DNA of 35,035 bases, taken from Alteromonadaceae bacterium (GTDB taxonomy: Bacteria > Pseudomonadota > Gammaproteobacteria > Enterobacterales > Alteromonadaceae). A program made the position numbers and the translations under genes. This document shows positions 7,146 through 16,055 of the stretch, piece after piece. Location: positions 1 to 35,035 of the forward strand of contig JABSOI010000063.1 in NCBI GenBank assembly GCA_013216015.1, written 5' to 3'. The first letter of the stretch is position 1. Every line of letters begins with the position of its first letter. The notes beneath the pieces were generated by a model. The model was not told where the DNA came from. It did not search any database and saw only the letters and a list, made by a program, of their open reading frames with translations.

Positions 7146-7644
7146 AAATATTTTTATACGGGAATATGGTTGAAATATGAATAAAAAATTAACCGCAAGC
7201 CAATTTCCACTGCAACATTGCACTATTAAAAAAACGCTCTAAAATCAACCGAAATCTTTCCCTGTTATGGTGTTTATAGCAACTGATCTGAAACCACTAC
7301 CAACCATAGTACATATAGCTAAAACAGTACAAAAGGGTAAAATAATTTCAGCAGGACATCATTCCTAAAAACATCAAAGCAAAAGAATAATTCCGTCCAG
7401 ATACAGCACAAAAACTGTGAAAGACAACATAAACAACAATGAATAAATAGTGAATATTTCCAAACGATTAGATGATTTCTGCAACTTGCTAAAAATTAAT
7501 CAAAGTGCTAATACTTTGTACAGTGATAGGTACGAGGTCAGAGGTTGTACCAGGCCAAAATTAATAACCAGCCAGGGTGAAAACCCAGATTTATCACTAT
7601 TGGATAAAGAATTAACAACAACAACAACAAAACAAGGACATACA

Positions 7645-8502
7645 ATGATAAAATTAATATTAAGTACACTATTTAGCTTCATGCTAATTTCTATACCTGC
7701 AACGGCTAACCAAGGCCTGGCTTTTATTCACGGAACGGGTAATCAAACCGATGCCTATAATGATTATTGGACAGGTTCATTTGTTAATGAAGTTCGTCAG
7801 GGAGTGAATAATCCCAGTAAATATACGGTGATAAATTGCGAATTTGAAGAATATATGTGGACTTCTAGAGCTGCCGGATGCCTGGCCGACCAATTAACCA
7901 CTTTTATTAATAACCAAAATATTACCGAATTGGTTTTGCTAACTCACTCTAACGGGGGCAATGTCGTACGTTGGATTTTATCTAACCCCACTTGGGATAG
8001 TCGTTACCCAAATATCATTAACAAAGTGAGTAAGGTCATTGCCTTAGCCCCTTCAAGTTTAGGTACTCCGCTGGCTGATGCCGTAGTTCAAGGTAACGTA
8101 TTCGAAACCACACTGGGCTGGTTGGTAGGTTATGACTCAGACGCCGTCAAGATGCAACAAGTCAGTTGGATGAGTTCTTATAATCAAAATTGGCTATATG
8201 GTACATCTGGCCGCCCTGCTCTGCCCGTAACTTTCAAATCGGTTATCGGTTCAGATGTCGATTCATCCCCCTTTGATAGTGATAGTTATTGCGCTGGTTA
8301 TCAAAATCAATTGGCTTTAGAGATAACTCAGAACTGGCTAGACTCATGCTCTGACGGCTTCCTAGAATGTTCATCTCAACGTGGAGCAGGCACTGAATGG
8401 TTCACTGACAAAAGCCGAACCAATGGTAGTGAACCGCTAAGCCATCAGCAAAGTAGACGCGATTGCTTTAATTTAGACACCATAATTAAAAATGATATTT
8501 AA
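7645..8502 (+). CDS. Secreted lipase-like alpha/beta hydrolase
   Basis: A 285-residue exported serine hydrolase of the lipase/esterase class. Residues 1-22 form a Sec signal peptide with likely cleavage after ATAN. The fold opens with GLAFIHGTGNQTD (oxyanion-loop His-Gly). The nucleophile is Ser102 in LLTHSNGGNVV, a GxSxG variant with Thr-His before Ser. The acid is probably one of the Asp residues near 205-215 (GSDVDSSPFDSD) and the base His267 in EPLSHQQS. Six cysteines suggest disulfides, which fits secretion. I chose ATG 7645 because AAGGA precedes it and the signal peptide begins there; the frame stays open upstream to a GTG at 7450, but those 65 codons look like leader. A CAA-rich tract precedes the ribosome site. 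The substrate is unknown. It is followed after 10 bp by the next gene. Confidence 0.85.
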   Translation: MIKLILSTLFSFMLISIPATANQGLAFIHGTGNQTDAYNDYWTGSFVNEVRQGVNNPSKYTVINCEFEEYMWTSRAAGCLADQLTTFINNQNITELVLLTHSNGGNVVRWILSNPTWDSRYPNIINKVSKVIALAPSSLGTPLADAVVQGNVFETTLGWLVGYDSDAVKMQQVSWMSSYNQNWLYGTSGRPALPVTFKSVIGSDVDSSPFDSDSYCAGYQNQLALEITQNWLDSCSDGFLECSSQRGAGTEWFTDKSRTNGSEPLSHQQSRRDCFNLDTIIKNDI

Positions 8503-8512
8503 GGAGCAATTT

Positions 8513-9769
8513 ATGACGTTATCAAAAATTTCTATTCTCATGTTAAGTACTGTATCACTATTAAGCGCCGGCCAGCTACAAGCTACCTCTTTAGCTGCTA
8601 CTCCTTTAAAGCCAACAAGTGAAATGTTAGTCAAAGTGCCTGTGCCACAATACCATATAGAAAAACAGGCAATCCATTTCAGTCAAGCCATAGCCAACAC
8701 TGCCAGGCTTACCCCAGATAATCATCAATACACCAGTGTCAGTGATGAATTCTGGATGGAAGTTAGTGGCAAGCAATTAAATCAGGGAATTGACCTCCAT
8801 GTCAGCCAACCTGAATCCTTAATTCGATTATCAGCAAAAAGAGCTGCTGGCGAATGGTTGCCTGACGACCATGCGATTGACCCACAATCTTTAGAGTTAA
8901 TAAAAGATCAGCAATCGATCAAAAAAGCATTTAGTTCTAAAGTGACCAGAGCACAATTAGCCGAAGCAAATATTTTTCCCAATAGCAGCGCGGTAAAAAT
9001 ATCAAAAGACGCCGGTATTGGTAAATTTAAACTCAGAGTCTCAAAAACTTTAAACGATAATCAAAAATATTTAATTAATGTCAAAGAAAAAGGCTCTCCT
9101 TATCAACAGACGCTGACAATGCCTCAGCAAACCTTTCTACCAAATCAAGACATCTCTTTTAGTGTAACGCTAAATAAGCATGAACAATCAGTTGTTAAAA
9201 CTCAACATAAGGCTTTTATTAAAACAACCTCAGGTTTTAAACAAGCAGTAAGTTTCACCAATAAACAAGGTCAACTTCAGGTTAAATTACCTTCCCAACT
9301 GCCTGAAATTAGTCGTGGGGAATTATATGAACTTCATATTGAATCACAGGGTAAAGATGGCAGTGCCACTATAAAAAGAAATGGTAAAATTGCTTTTGCT
9401 GTGGCCATTCCAACAGCCCGTATGATAAACGACATCAGTGCCAATAAACAACAGGCATTAGTTGGTCTTGAAATTGCCAGTGACGGACGTTATGAAGTCA
9501 GCGGGATCATTTATGGTCAGGATAAAAACAACAAATTCAAACCTTTAATGCACAGTGCATCAGCCTATTATTTAGAAGCCGGACTACATCAGGTCGCTTT
9601 AAAGTTTGATCCTGAACTATTTAAAAACTCGTCGCTGAAAGCTCCTTATGAATTACGTAATATGAGGCTAAAAGATCAAAGCAGACTTTCTGTTTTACAG
9701 CAGCAACCTGGTAACGAGGCAGTATCAATTACAACCGGAACAATGCAAACAGAAATAGCTTATCAATAA
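8513..9769 (+). CDS. Secreted beta-rich protein, possibly DUF4785 family
   Basis: A 418-residue exported protein of unknown function. Residues 1-25 are a signal peptide ending QLQATS. The rest is hydrophilic with alternating beta-strand patterns, as in stacked immunoglobulin-like domains: about 45-170, 170-300 and 300-418. It resembles the DUF4785 proteins of Legionella and Shewanella, but that is from memory of the pattern. No catalytic motif or cysteine pair stands out. The ATG at 8513 has AAGGAG 8 nt upstream, inside the 10-bp gap after the hydrolase stop. The two genes are surely one operon, so a role as chaperone, inhibitor or binding partner of the hydrolase is possible. Confidence 0.7.
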   Translation: MTLSKISILMLSTVSLLSAGQLQATSLAATPLKPTSEMLVKVPVPQYHIEKQAIHFSQAIANTARLTPDNHQYTSVSDEFWMEVSGKQLNQGIDLHVSQPESLIRLSAKRAAGEWLPDDHAIDPQSLELIKDQQSIKKAFSSKVTRAQLAEANIFPNSSAVKISKDAGIGKFKLRVSKTLNDNQKYLINVKEKGSPYQQTLTMPQQTFLPNQDISFSVTLNKHEQSVVKTQHKAFIKTTSGFKQAVSFTNKQGQLQVKLPSQLPEISRGELYELHIESQGKDGSATIKRNGKIAFAVAIPTARMINDISANKQQALVGLEIASDGRYEVSGIIYGQDKNNKFKPLMHSASAYYLEAGLHQVALKFDPELFKNSSLKAPYELRNMRLKDQSRLSVLQQQPGNEAVSITTGTMQTEIAYQ

Positions 9770-9800
9770 TACTGAACGTATTGGTATAAGTAACTAAGCT

Positions 9801-9838
9801 GGGCCATGGGGTTAATCATTACCATTTTCCCATGGTCC
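9801..9838 (+). terminator. Hairpin after hydrolase operon
   Basis: GGGCCATGGG (9801-9810) pairs with CCCATGGTCC (9829-9838), ten base pairs including one G-U, with an 18-nt loop and ATATTTTAT after it. It lies 31 bp after the last stop codon. An ATTGGTAT repeat motif sits at 9780-9787. Confidence 0.55.
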
Positions 9839-10017
9839 ATATTTTATCTAAACTATTTGTTAGAAAATTTGTAAGTAAACTACTTATTAAAAAAGTTGTT
9901 AATAAAGTACTTGGAAATAAAAAATTTATTGTTATAGTAGAACTTACCGCCTTAAAATAATCATTTCCTTTGGCGTAAGCTATAATACACTCGGTCAAAT
10001 TTTAATTAGAGAGAAGA

Positions 10018-10779
10018 ATGGATTTATTTTTATTGAAAAAAATCATCAGTGAAGTACTGATGCCCATTAATATTATTCTTATTTTACTTTTCGCCGCACT
10101 GATATTTTACCGAAGTAAACCTAAATTAAGTTTCAAATGTATGCTAATTGGTACGTTAACTTTGTTTTCATCTACCATGCCTCCTTTTTCAGATTGGGTG
10201 ATGGCACCGATTGAAGATGATTTTGCAGCATTTTCCCGTTCAAGCTCACCAGTAGACTATATCGTTGTACTTGGTTGTAATTATGTCGGAGATACACAAT
10301 TACCTGAAACCAGCCAGTTACACTCTTGTTCTTTACAAAGGCTAGTTGAAGCTATCCGCATTTTTCGTATGCATCCTGAGGCAACAATAATTACTTCAGG
10401 CAGTGCATTTGGTCAAACTGTTTCTAATGCTGAAGCGGTTAAGCAGGCAGCCATTAGTTTAGGTATACCTGAAGAGAAAATTTTAACCGAAAACTTCCCT
10501 AAAGATACTGAAGAAGAAGCACAATTAATTGCACCTCGGGTTATGGGGACTAATGTCGCCTTAGTCACAAATGCCAACCATATGCCACGTTCAATAAAAT
10601 ATTTTCAACAATATGGGGTAAACCCAATTGCAGCGCCCGCAGGTTACTGGGTTAAAGACTCAGGCACTGGAAAAGGCTGGAAGTATTACGTCCCTAACAG
10701 CGAAAAGCTAAGGCAAACAACTTTAGCCTGGTATGAAACTTTAGGAAGAATAGTACAATGGTTAAAAACTTTATTTTAA
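10018..10779 (+). CDS. elyC: Envelope biogenesis factor ElyC (DUF218)
   Basis: A 253-residue inner-membrane protein close to E. coli ElyC (YcbC), needed for peptidoglycan assembly and envelope integrity at low temperature. Two membrane segments lie at about 10-30 and 38-55. The DUF218 domain follows, with VDYIVVLGCNYVG, RLVEAIRIFR, ATIITSGSAFG, PKDTEEEAQLI and NANHMPRSIKYF. The C-terminal YETLGRIVQWLK is nearly identical to E. coli. The start is preceded by GAGAGAAG. The gene stands alone and is convergent with the Nif3-family gene, 31 bp away. Confidence 0.92.
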   Translation: MDLFLLKKIISEVLMPINIILILLFAALIFYRSKPKLSFKCMLIGTLTLFSSTMPPFSDWVMAPIEDDFAAFSRSSSPVDYIVVLGCNYVGDTQLPETSQLHSCSLQRLVEAIRIFRMHPEATIITSGSAFGQTVSNAEAVKQAAISLGIPEEKILTENFPKDTEEEAQLIAPRVMGTNVALVTNANHMPRSIKYFQQYGVNPIAAPAGYWVKDSGTGKGWKYYVPNSEKLRQTTLAWYETLGRIVQWLKTLF

Positions 10780-10810
10780 GTTAATCATGACCATTTTTCA
10801 CATAAAAATG

Positions 10811-11569
10811 TTATACCGGATTATCAATATCAACAAAAGTAACCGACAAACCCAGCTCTTGGGCAATATGTTCACCCAGGGCTTTTGCTCCGTAACGTTC
10901 CGTTGCATGGTGTCCGGCTGCAAAGAAATGAATATCCATTTCTTTCGCTACATGAGTGGTTTGCTCGGAAACCTCTCCTGAGATAAAAGCATCGATCCCC
11001 TGCTCTGCTGCAAGTTCAATAAAATTTTGACCGCCTCCACTGCACCAAGCTACGGTTTTTATAGGTTTATCAGAATCTGGAGCAATATGCAGGCATTGTC
11101 GGGATAATTTAGTGCTAATTAATTCTGCTAAAGACTGACCTGTATGCACTTTTTCAAAATTACCTTGAACCGCAACACTGATCGGATTACCAATTTCTAA
11201 TGGAGCGGTATTCACAATATCAAAAATTTTAGCTAACTGTGCGTTGTTCCCCAGCTGAGGATGAATATCCAGCGGTAAATGATAAGCAAATAAATTTATA
11301 TCATGCTCAAGCAAGGCTTTAATACGTTGATGTTTCATGCCACGGATAACATACGATTCATTCTTCCAGAAGAATCCGTGATGAACCAACAGCGCATCAG
11401 CTTTTAATTCAATAGCTTTTTCAATTAAAGCTTTTGTTGCTGTTACCCCGGTAACAACCGTTTTAATAACATCAGTGCCCTGCACTTGCAAACCATTTGG
11501 ACAGTAGTCTTTTATTTTTTGGGGTTTCAACAGCTTGTTTAAGAAAATTTCAAATTCAATCGCTTGCAT
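10811..11569 (-). CDS. Nif3-family dinuclear metal protein (YbgI-like)
   Basis: A 252-residue member of the Nif3/YbgI family, often labelled GTP cyclohydrolase 1 type 2 but without a settled role. Metal-binding motifs are clear: ALLVHHGFFWK, AYHLPLDIHPQLGNNAQL and AAGHHATERYGA, along with GEVSEQTTH. The order and length match E. coli YbgI, which forms a hexameric ring with a two-metal centre. I chose the ATG at 11569, which gives the family's N-terminus; a TTG five codons earlier is open but unsupported. No ribosome site is evident, and the leader overlaps a copy of the ATACCAAT repeat. Confidence 0.92.
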   Translation of the reverse strand: MQAIEFEIFLNKLLKPQKIKDYCPNGLQVQGTDVIKTVVTGVTATKALIEKAIELKADALLVHHGFFWKNESYVIRGMKHQRIKALLEHDINLFAYHLPLDIHPQLGNNAQLAKIFDIVNTAPLEIGNPISVAVQGNFEKVHTGQSLAELISTKLSRQCLHIAPDSDKPIKTVAWCSGGGQNFIELAAEQGIDAFISGEVSEQTTHVAKEMDIHFFAAGHHATERYGAKALGEHIAQELGLSVTFVDIDNPV

Positions 11570-11820
11570 AAAGAATAATACCAATCTAATTAATCAGATA
11601 AATTTAACGGTATCATACTTTAAGTATGCGATTTTCTCCAAACGTTCTGAAAATCAAATTATTTATATAGCTTAACTTCACGTAACTAATATAAATAACA
11701 ATCAATTACCACTTAAAATCAAACCTCATAAATCAAGTGAAGTCTAAAACAATAAGAATACAACGTAAAAATTTATACCTTAATAAAAAATAAAAAAGAA
11801 AAATTAAAATAACTTATTTA
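11570..11820. other. Intergenic region with short palindromes
   Basis: This A/T-rich stretch precedes the MITE. It holds an ATACCAAT repeat motif at 11578-11585 and a 15-nt palindrome CATACTTTAAGTATG at 11614-11628. The latter may be an operator for the Nif3-family gene. I see no coding sequence in it. Confidence 0.5.
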
Positions 11821-12020
11821 GTGCCAGAACGGAAAATCCACAACCCTTGTTATATATGGGCTGTAGTCATTAATTCAAAACGAAGATTTAAGCTAACCAG
11901 TCGATATTGATGGAAATATAACCGTTTTTTGGGTTTTAGCCAAAAAAAAGAAAATCTTCGTTTTTAAAATAAGCTTGAACGCCCCGTAGAATAAAGCTTT
12001 CAGTATTTCCGTTCAGGCAC
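11821..12020. mobile_element. 200-bp MITE-like element
   Basis: The ends are inverted repeats: GTGCCAGAACGGAAAA (11821-11836) and, read inwards from 12020, GTGCCTGAACGGAAAT, identical at 14 of 16 positions. TATTTA flanks both ends directly (11815-11820 and 12021-12026), as a 6-bp target duplication would. Inside, a perfect 13-bp inverted repeat (11877-11889 with 11952-11964) encloses a second hairpin, TTTTTTGG (11925-11932) with CCAAAAAA (11940-11947). There is no open reading frame, so it would need a transposase supplied elsewhere. It sits about 180 bp before the TonB-dependent receptor gene. Confidence 0.72.
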
Positions 12021-12198
12021 TATTTACATTTATTTTACAATAAATCCTTAAATTAGTTTCTATCTGCAGATGTTTTTGCTAAAACATGCATGTCAATTTT
12101 ATCAAAAAACGAACAACTAAACGTTAGCATAAAATATTGTAATGACGATTGAAAACAAAAACTAAACCATACAGAAAAAACAATAAAAGGAAATTAAT

Positions 12199-14802
12199 AT
12201 GTTTTTAAAACAAAAACTAGCCCTATGCATATCTGCGGCACTGCTTACCTCTGTGAGTATCAGTGCAACAGCAGCAGAAGAAATTGAACGCATTGAAGTT
12301 ACCGGATCTCATATTAAACGAACCGATATGGAAGGTCCTTCACCAATAACTTCATTAAGTGCAGAAGATATTGCCAAGTCTGGTGTTACTGACTTAATCG
12401 GTTTGTTCACTAAATTACCTATGGCTGGCCAGGGAACATTCTCTACTCAAGGTAACAGTAGTGATAATACCAGCAATGGTGGTTCTAGTGTTTCATTACG
12501 TGGATTAGGTGCCGATTCAACATTAATATTAGTCAATGGTCGCCGTGTTTCTGTATCACCATTTGCGAATAATATTGATACCGCATTTGTTGATATAAAT
12601 AACATACCGCTTGCGGCAATTAAACGTGTTGATATTTTAAAAGATGGCGCCTCTGCAACCTATGGTTCTGATGCTGTTGCTGGTGTTATCAATATCATTT
12701 TACGTGATGATATTGAGGGTATGGAAATATCAGCTAAAATGGGTGATACCGCAGATGGTGGTGGTGGAGAAAAAAATATAAGTATGGTTTGGGGTAATTC
12801 AACCGATAAAACCAGCCACACTTTCACACTTGATTATTTCGATCGAAAAGAAACTTTGTACAGTGATCGTAATTACTCAAAATCAGCGAATCAAAAGTCA
12901 ATACATCCAAATGACCCGTTTGCCACTGACTTTAGAAGTTCATCAGGATTTCCGGGAACTGTTGCATTAGCATCAGATTCTACTAACCGTATGCCGGACA
13001 CTTTTGGCTTTGATAAATGTCCTGCAGAAGATATTGTCGGTGATTTATGCCGTTATGATTATGCACCTGTAATGACATCAACCCCTGCTAGTGAACGTGT
13101 TAGCTTTATTTACATGGGAAAATATGAAATCACTGACAATTTAAGGGGATTTATTGAACTAAACGGTCAAAATTCAAAAACCACAATTCGCGGTGCCGGT
13201 AGCCCAAGTTTCAATGAATTATTCATGTCTGGCGACAATGTAAATCACCCGTTTGCCAATGATAATTCCCATGAATTTTACCAACAAAATTTAACAATGC
13301 GACGTCGTATGGTCGATATTGGTAATCGTGAAAAACGTATCAATTCAGACTACTATCGTTCTGTTTTTGGTTTAACGGGTGAATTAAATGATTGGAACTG
13401 GGAACTTGCTTATAACTATATTAAAAGTGAATCAACTGAACGTGGCGTAAACGGTTTTCCTAATTCACGTCGCACTCAAGAAGCTATTGACAGTGGTTTA
13501 TGGAACCCATTTGAACCTTCAAGTAATACACCCGAAGCTTTAGATTATATTGAAACCCAAACCACACGTATCGGCAAATCAACCAGTAAGTCATTTGATG
13601 GTAAAGTATCTGGTTCATTAATGGAAATGGGAAGTGGTGAATTAGGCTTGGCAGTTGGTTTTGAATACCGTGAAGAAAGCATTACCGATAATCCTGATGA
13701 TCAATTTTTACGTGGGGAAGTTTTCGGAACAGAAGCTACTCAAGCGAATGGTAGCCGGGATAGCAGCTCAGTTTTTGCTGAATTAGCCATACCCGTTTCA
13801 GACGATTTAGAAGTACAACTAGCAGTACGTTATGAAGATTACAGTGACTTTGGTTCAACAACAGATCCAAAAATAGCGTTTATTTGGACGCCAACTGACG
13901 AATTATCATTACGAGGCTCTTTCGGTACCGCATTTCGTGCCCCTTCTTTACATCAAATAGGTCTAGGTAATACCGATGAATCTCCAAACTTAGTTGATGA
14001 TGTGCGTTGTGCAGCCGTTGGCAATATAAACAAAGCCTGTGAACCACAAGAATATACCGCAATACTTTCAGGTAATAAAAATTTAGGCCCTGAAGAATCA
14101 GAAAGCTTCAATTTAGGTTTAATCTATGAAGTTACAGACGATTTAGATTTTTCTATCGATTATTACAATTATGACATTGAAAATGTAATTACCAAAGATA
14201 CTCAATTTAAATTCAGTAACTTTGGAGACGATTCAAGTGTTGTAGTAAGGTTACCTTCAAACGTTTCTGGAGATCCAGGTGAAGTTGTCCGCATTTATGA
14301 CCAATATGAAAATATAGGTAATATTAAAACGTCAGGTTTAGATTTTAATATTAGCTATGCTTTAGAATCAGAATTGGGTTCGTTCAGGTTTTCTTACGTT
14401 ATAAACTATGTGTTGGCATTTGAAGATTCACGACCTAACCCTGATGGAAGCATGCGTATAGACAGCAAAGAAGGCGATTTTGAACAACCCGAAGTCCGCT
14501 GGACATTCAACACATCATGGATCAAGAACGATTGGAATGCCAACGTATCTGTAAATTATATTGGCGAGTTCAAACAAAAAGATTCTGTATTTAAAGCGGG
14601 AATGTCTGATATAGATTCAATGATAACAGTTGATACAACCGTTAATTACATTGGCTTTGATGACATAACCCTTACTTTAGGCGCAACTAATTTATTTAAC
14701 GAAGAACCGCCTTTTGCTTACCATGATTTTATGGGATTTGTTAATACAACTCATAATGCTCAAGGTCGATTTACTTATTTAAAAGCTACTTATAAGTTTT
14801 AA
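12199..14802 (+). CDS. TonB-dependent outer-membrane receptor
   Basis: An 867-residue outer-membrane transporter that takes up a substrate with energy from TonB-ExbB-ExbD. A signal peptide of about 26 residues ends SISATAA. The TonB box is likely IERIEVTGSHIK (residues 29-40). The plug domain follows at about 45-180, with VSLRGLGADSTLILVNGRR and KDGASATYGSDAVAGVINII. The beta-barrel runs to a terminal Phe in LKATYKF, as outer-membrane proteins usually do. GTAFRAPSLHQIG is the typical late-barrel motif. The start has AAGGA 9 nt upstream. The substrate cannot be read from sequence; no siderophore or glycan genes adjoin. A MITE lies in its upstream region and a strong terminator follows. Confidence 0.95.
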   Translation: MFLKQKLALCISAALLTSVSISATAAEEIERIEVTGSHIKRTDMEGPSPITSLSAEDIAKSGVTDLIGLFTKLPMAGQGTFSTQGNSSDNTSNGGSSVSLRGLGADSTLILVNGRRVSVSPFANNIDTAFVDINNIPLAAIKRVDILKDGASATYGSDAVAGVINIILRDDIEGMEISAKMGDTADGGGGEKNISMVWGNSTDKTSHTFTLDYFDRKETLYSDRNYSKSANQKSIHPNDPFATDFRSSSGFPGTVALASDSTNRMPDTFGFDKCPAEDIVGDLCRYDYAPVMTSTPASERVSFIYMGKYEITDNLRGFIELNGQNSKTTIRGAGSPSFNELFMSGDNVNHPFANDNSHEFYQQNLTMRRRMVDIGNREKRINSDYYRSVFGLTGELNDWNWELAYNYIKSESTERGVNGFPNSRRTQEAIDSGLWNPFEPSSNTPEALDYIETQTTRIGKSTSKSFDGKVSGSLMEMGSGELGLAVGFEYREESITDNPDDQFLRGEVFGTEATQANGSRDSSSVFAELAIPVSDDLEVQLAVRYEDYSDFGSTTDPKIAFIWTPTDELSLRGSFGTAFRAPSLHQIGLGNTDESPNLVDDVRCAAVGNINKACEPQEYTAILSGNKNLGPEESESFNLGLIYEVTDDLDFSIDYYNYDIENVITKDTQFKFSNFGDDSSVVVRLPSNVSGDPGEVVRIYDQYENIGNIKTSGLDFNISYALESELGSFRFSYVINYVLAFEDSRPNPDGSMRIDSKEGDFEQPEVRWTFNTSWIKNDWNANVSVNYIGEFKQKDSVFKAGMSDIDSMITVDTTVNYIGFDDITLTLGATNLFNEEPPFAYHDFMGFVNTTHNAQGRFTYLKATYKF

Positions 14803-14837
14803 ACCTATATTTTAAATATAAAGTTTTATACTATTAA

Positions 14838-14861
14838 AAAGTCGCTTCTGCGGCTTTTTTT
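14838..14861 (+). terminator. Rho-independent terminator of the receptor gene
   Basis: AAAGTCGC (14838-14845) pairs with GCGGCTTT (14850-14857), with one G-U pair, a TTCT loop and a T-run to 14861. It is 36 bp after the receptor stop. Confidence 0.88.
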
Positions 14862-15201
14862 ATTTCTTACAAAGTTAATCTGCTACTTATTGGCTTAAAT
14901 TAATCACCAGGCTCATACCAATCCAATGGCTATGCCCAAGTTAAGAGTGGAAGATACTATAACAAACTGTTTTATAACGCATATTCTTTAAAATTAAGTC
15001 AGCTTTAGTAAAGTCAATATTTTTGCAGGATGGGTTAGCCGCAGGTGTAACCCATAAAAACATAAATTTATCTTTCAGTTAACGGATTGGTGGTCACAAA
15101 TTTGATGGGTTACGCCGTTGGCTAACCCATCCTACAACTAAAAAACGGTGCCGACATGAATGTCGTTAGCTATTGGCAATTTTCTTCATTGAAAAGTGAC
15201 C
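14862..15201. repeat. Repeat-bearing gap with double GATGGGTTA element
   Basis: No gene is seen here. AGGATGGGTTAGCC (15027-15040) and GGCTAACCCATCCT (15120-15133) form a perfect 14-bp inverted repeat around a 79-bp centre. Each end is also a small hairpin of its own: ATGGGTTA/TAACCCAT at 15030-15055 and GATGGGTTA/TAACCCATC at 15104-15131. The 107-bp unit looks like a compact mobile palindrome of the family seen at 2897. An ATACCAAT motif lies at 14915-14922. Confidence 0.65.
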
Positions 15202-15993
15202 TTATTTAACGAGTTTGGTATTATGTTTATTGACACGATTCATCGATGAAATTTTTGCCGTTTCAACTTTTCCAGGTCTAAACGCTGGCTGTAATTTCCA
15301 TTTTGGTTTTATTGGCGTTAACGGCAATACCCGCTTTTTAGCAATAATGACATAGACAGAGCCCAGATTTGAAAAATATTTATCAGCAAATCGCTGCCAA
15401 TGTTGAGAAAAACCATTTTCTCCAGACTTATTTTCCAGGGTATTGCTTCCTAAAGTACTGTGGATACAACGTTGATCAGATAATATTTCGTAGCCCATTA
15501 AATGTAACCAATCTTTAACTCGCATAGGTGAGAAAAAACGTTCATTCCACGGGCTTTGTTTTCTGCGGTGAGGGATTAATTTATTCAACCCGGCCAGACT
15601 AATAGGATTAAAACCAGTAAGAACCAGATAACCATTTGGGATAAGGACACGATTTGCTTCACGTACAACGTGATGTGGATCTAAAGCAAATTCTAAAGCA
15701 TGACTTAAAATACAAACATCAACACTGTGCTCTAAAAACGGCAAATCATCAATATCAGCCATAACATCACCAATCATTTTTGATGTTGAAAGCGTTACTT
15801 GATTTCTGATACTGCACTCTTCGCTGTTAATAGCCCCACTTAAAGTACCAATTTTCAGCAAATGATAGCCAAAAAATTTATACCACCAAGGTGACAGCTG
15901 CCGATTAATTTCTTCTAAAATCAACTCTCCATCAGGCAAATCTTGCCATGAATTGGGATAATGAGGCTGACGAAATGCTAAAGCTGGTTTCAT
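15202..15993 (-). CDS. SAM-dependent methyltransferase, YafS-like
   Basis: A 263-residue class I methyltransferase of unknown target, matching E. coli YafS in sequence and place. HLLKIGTLSGAIN stands where the SAM-binding motif I lies, although it lacks the usual Gly-rich loop. Later motifs are ADIDDLPFLEHSVDVCILSHALEF and EANRVLIPNGYLVLTGFNPISL. FFSPMRVKDWLHLMGYE is the usual C-terminal part. I chose the ATG at 15993; a TTG three codons earlier is open but unlikely. It is divergent from gloB, with 62 bp between, exactly as in E. coli. The adjoining rnhA and dnaQ of enterobacteria are absent. Confidence 0.88.
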   Translation of the reverse strand: MKPALAFRQPHYPNSWQDLPDGELILEEINRQLSPWWYKFFGYHLLKIGTLSGAINSEECSIRNQVTLSTSKMIGDVMADIDDLPFLEHSVDVCILSHALEFALDPHHVVREANRVLIPNGYLVLTGFNPISLAGLNKLIPHRRKQSPWNERFFSPMRVKDWLHLMGYEILSDQRCIHSTLGSNTLENKSGENGFSQHWQRFADKYFSNLGSVYVIIAKKRVLPLTPIKPKWKLQPAFRPGKVETAKISSMNRVNKHNTKLVK

Positions 15994-16055
15994 TAATATC
16001 AAACTTATTAAATAATCGTTATAATTTAATTTATTACTTATATTGAGGACGAGTT

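Noticed and set aside
7267-7368. 33-codon frame in the lysC-hydrolase gap
   Set aside because: It has no ribosome site and no recognisable features; such short frames arise often by chance.
7450-7644. 65-codon N-terminal extension of the hydrolase from a GTG at 7450
   Set aside because: The signal peptide and an AAGGA ribosome site both point to the ATG at 7645; the extension is low in complexity and would bury the signal peptide.
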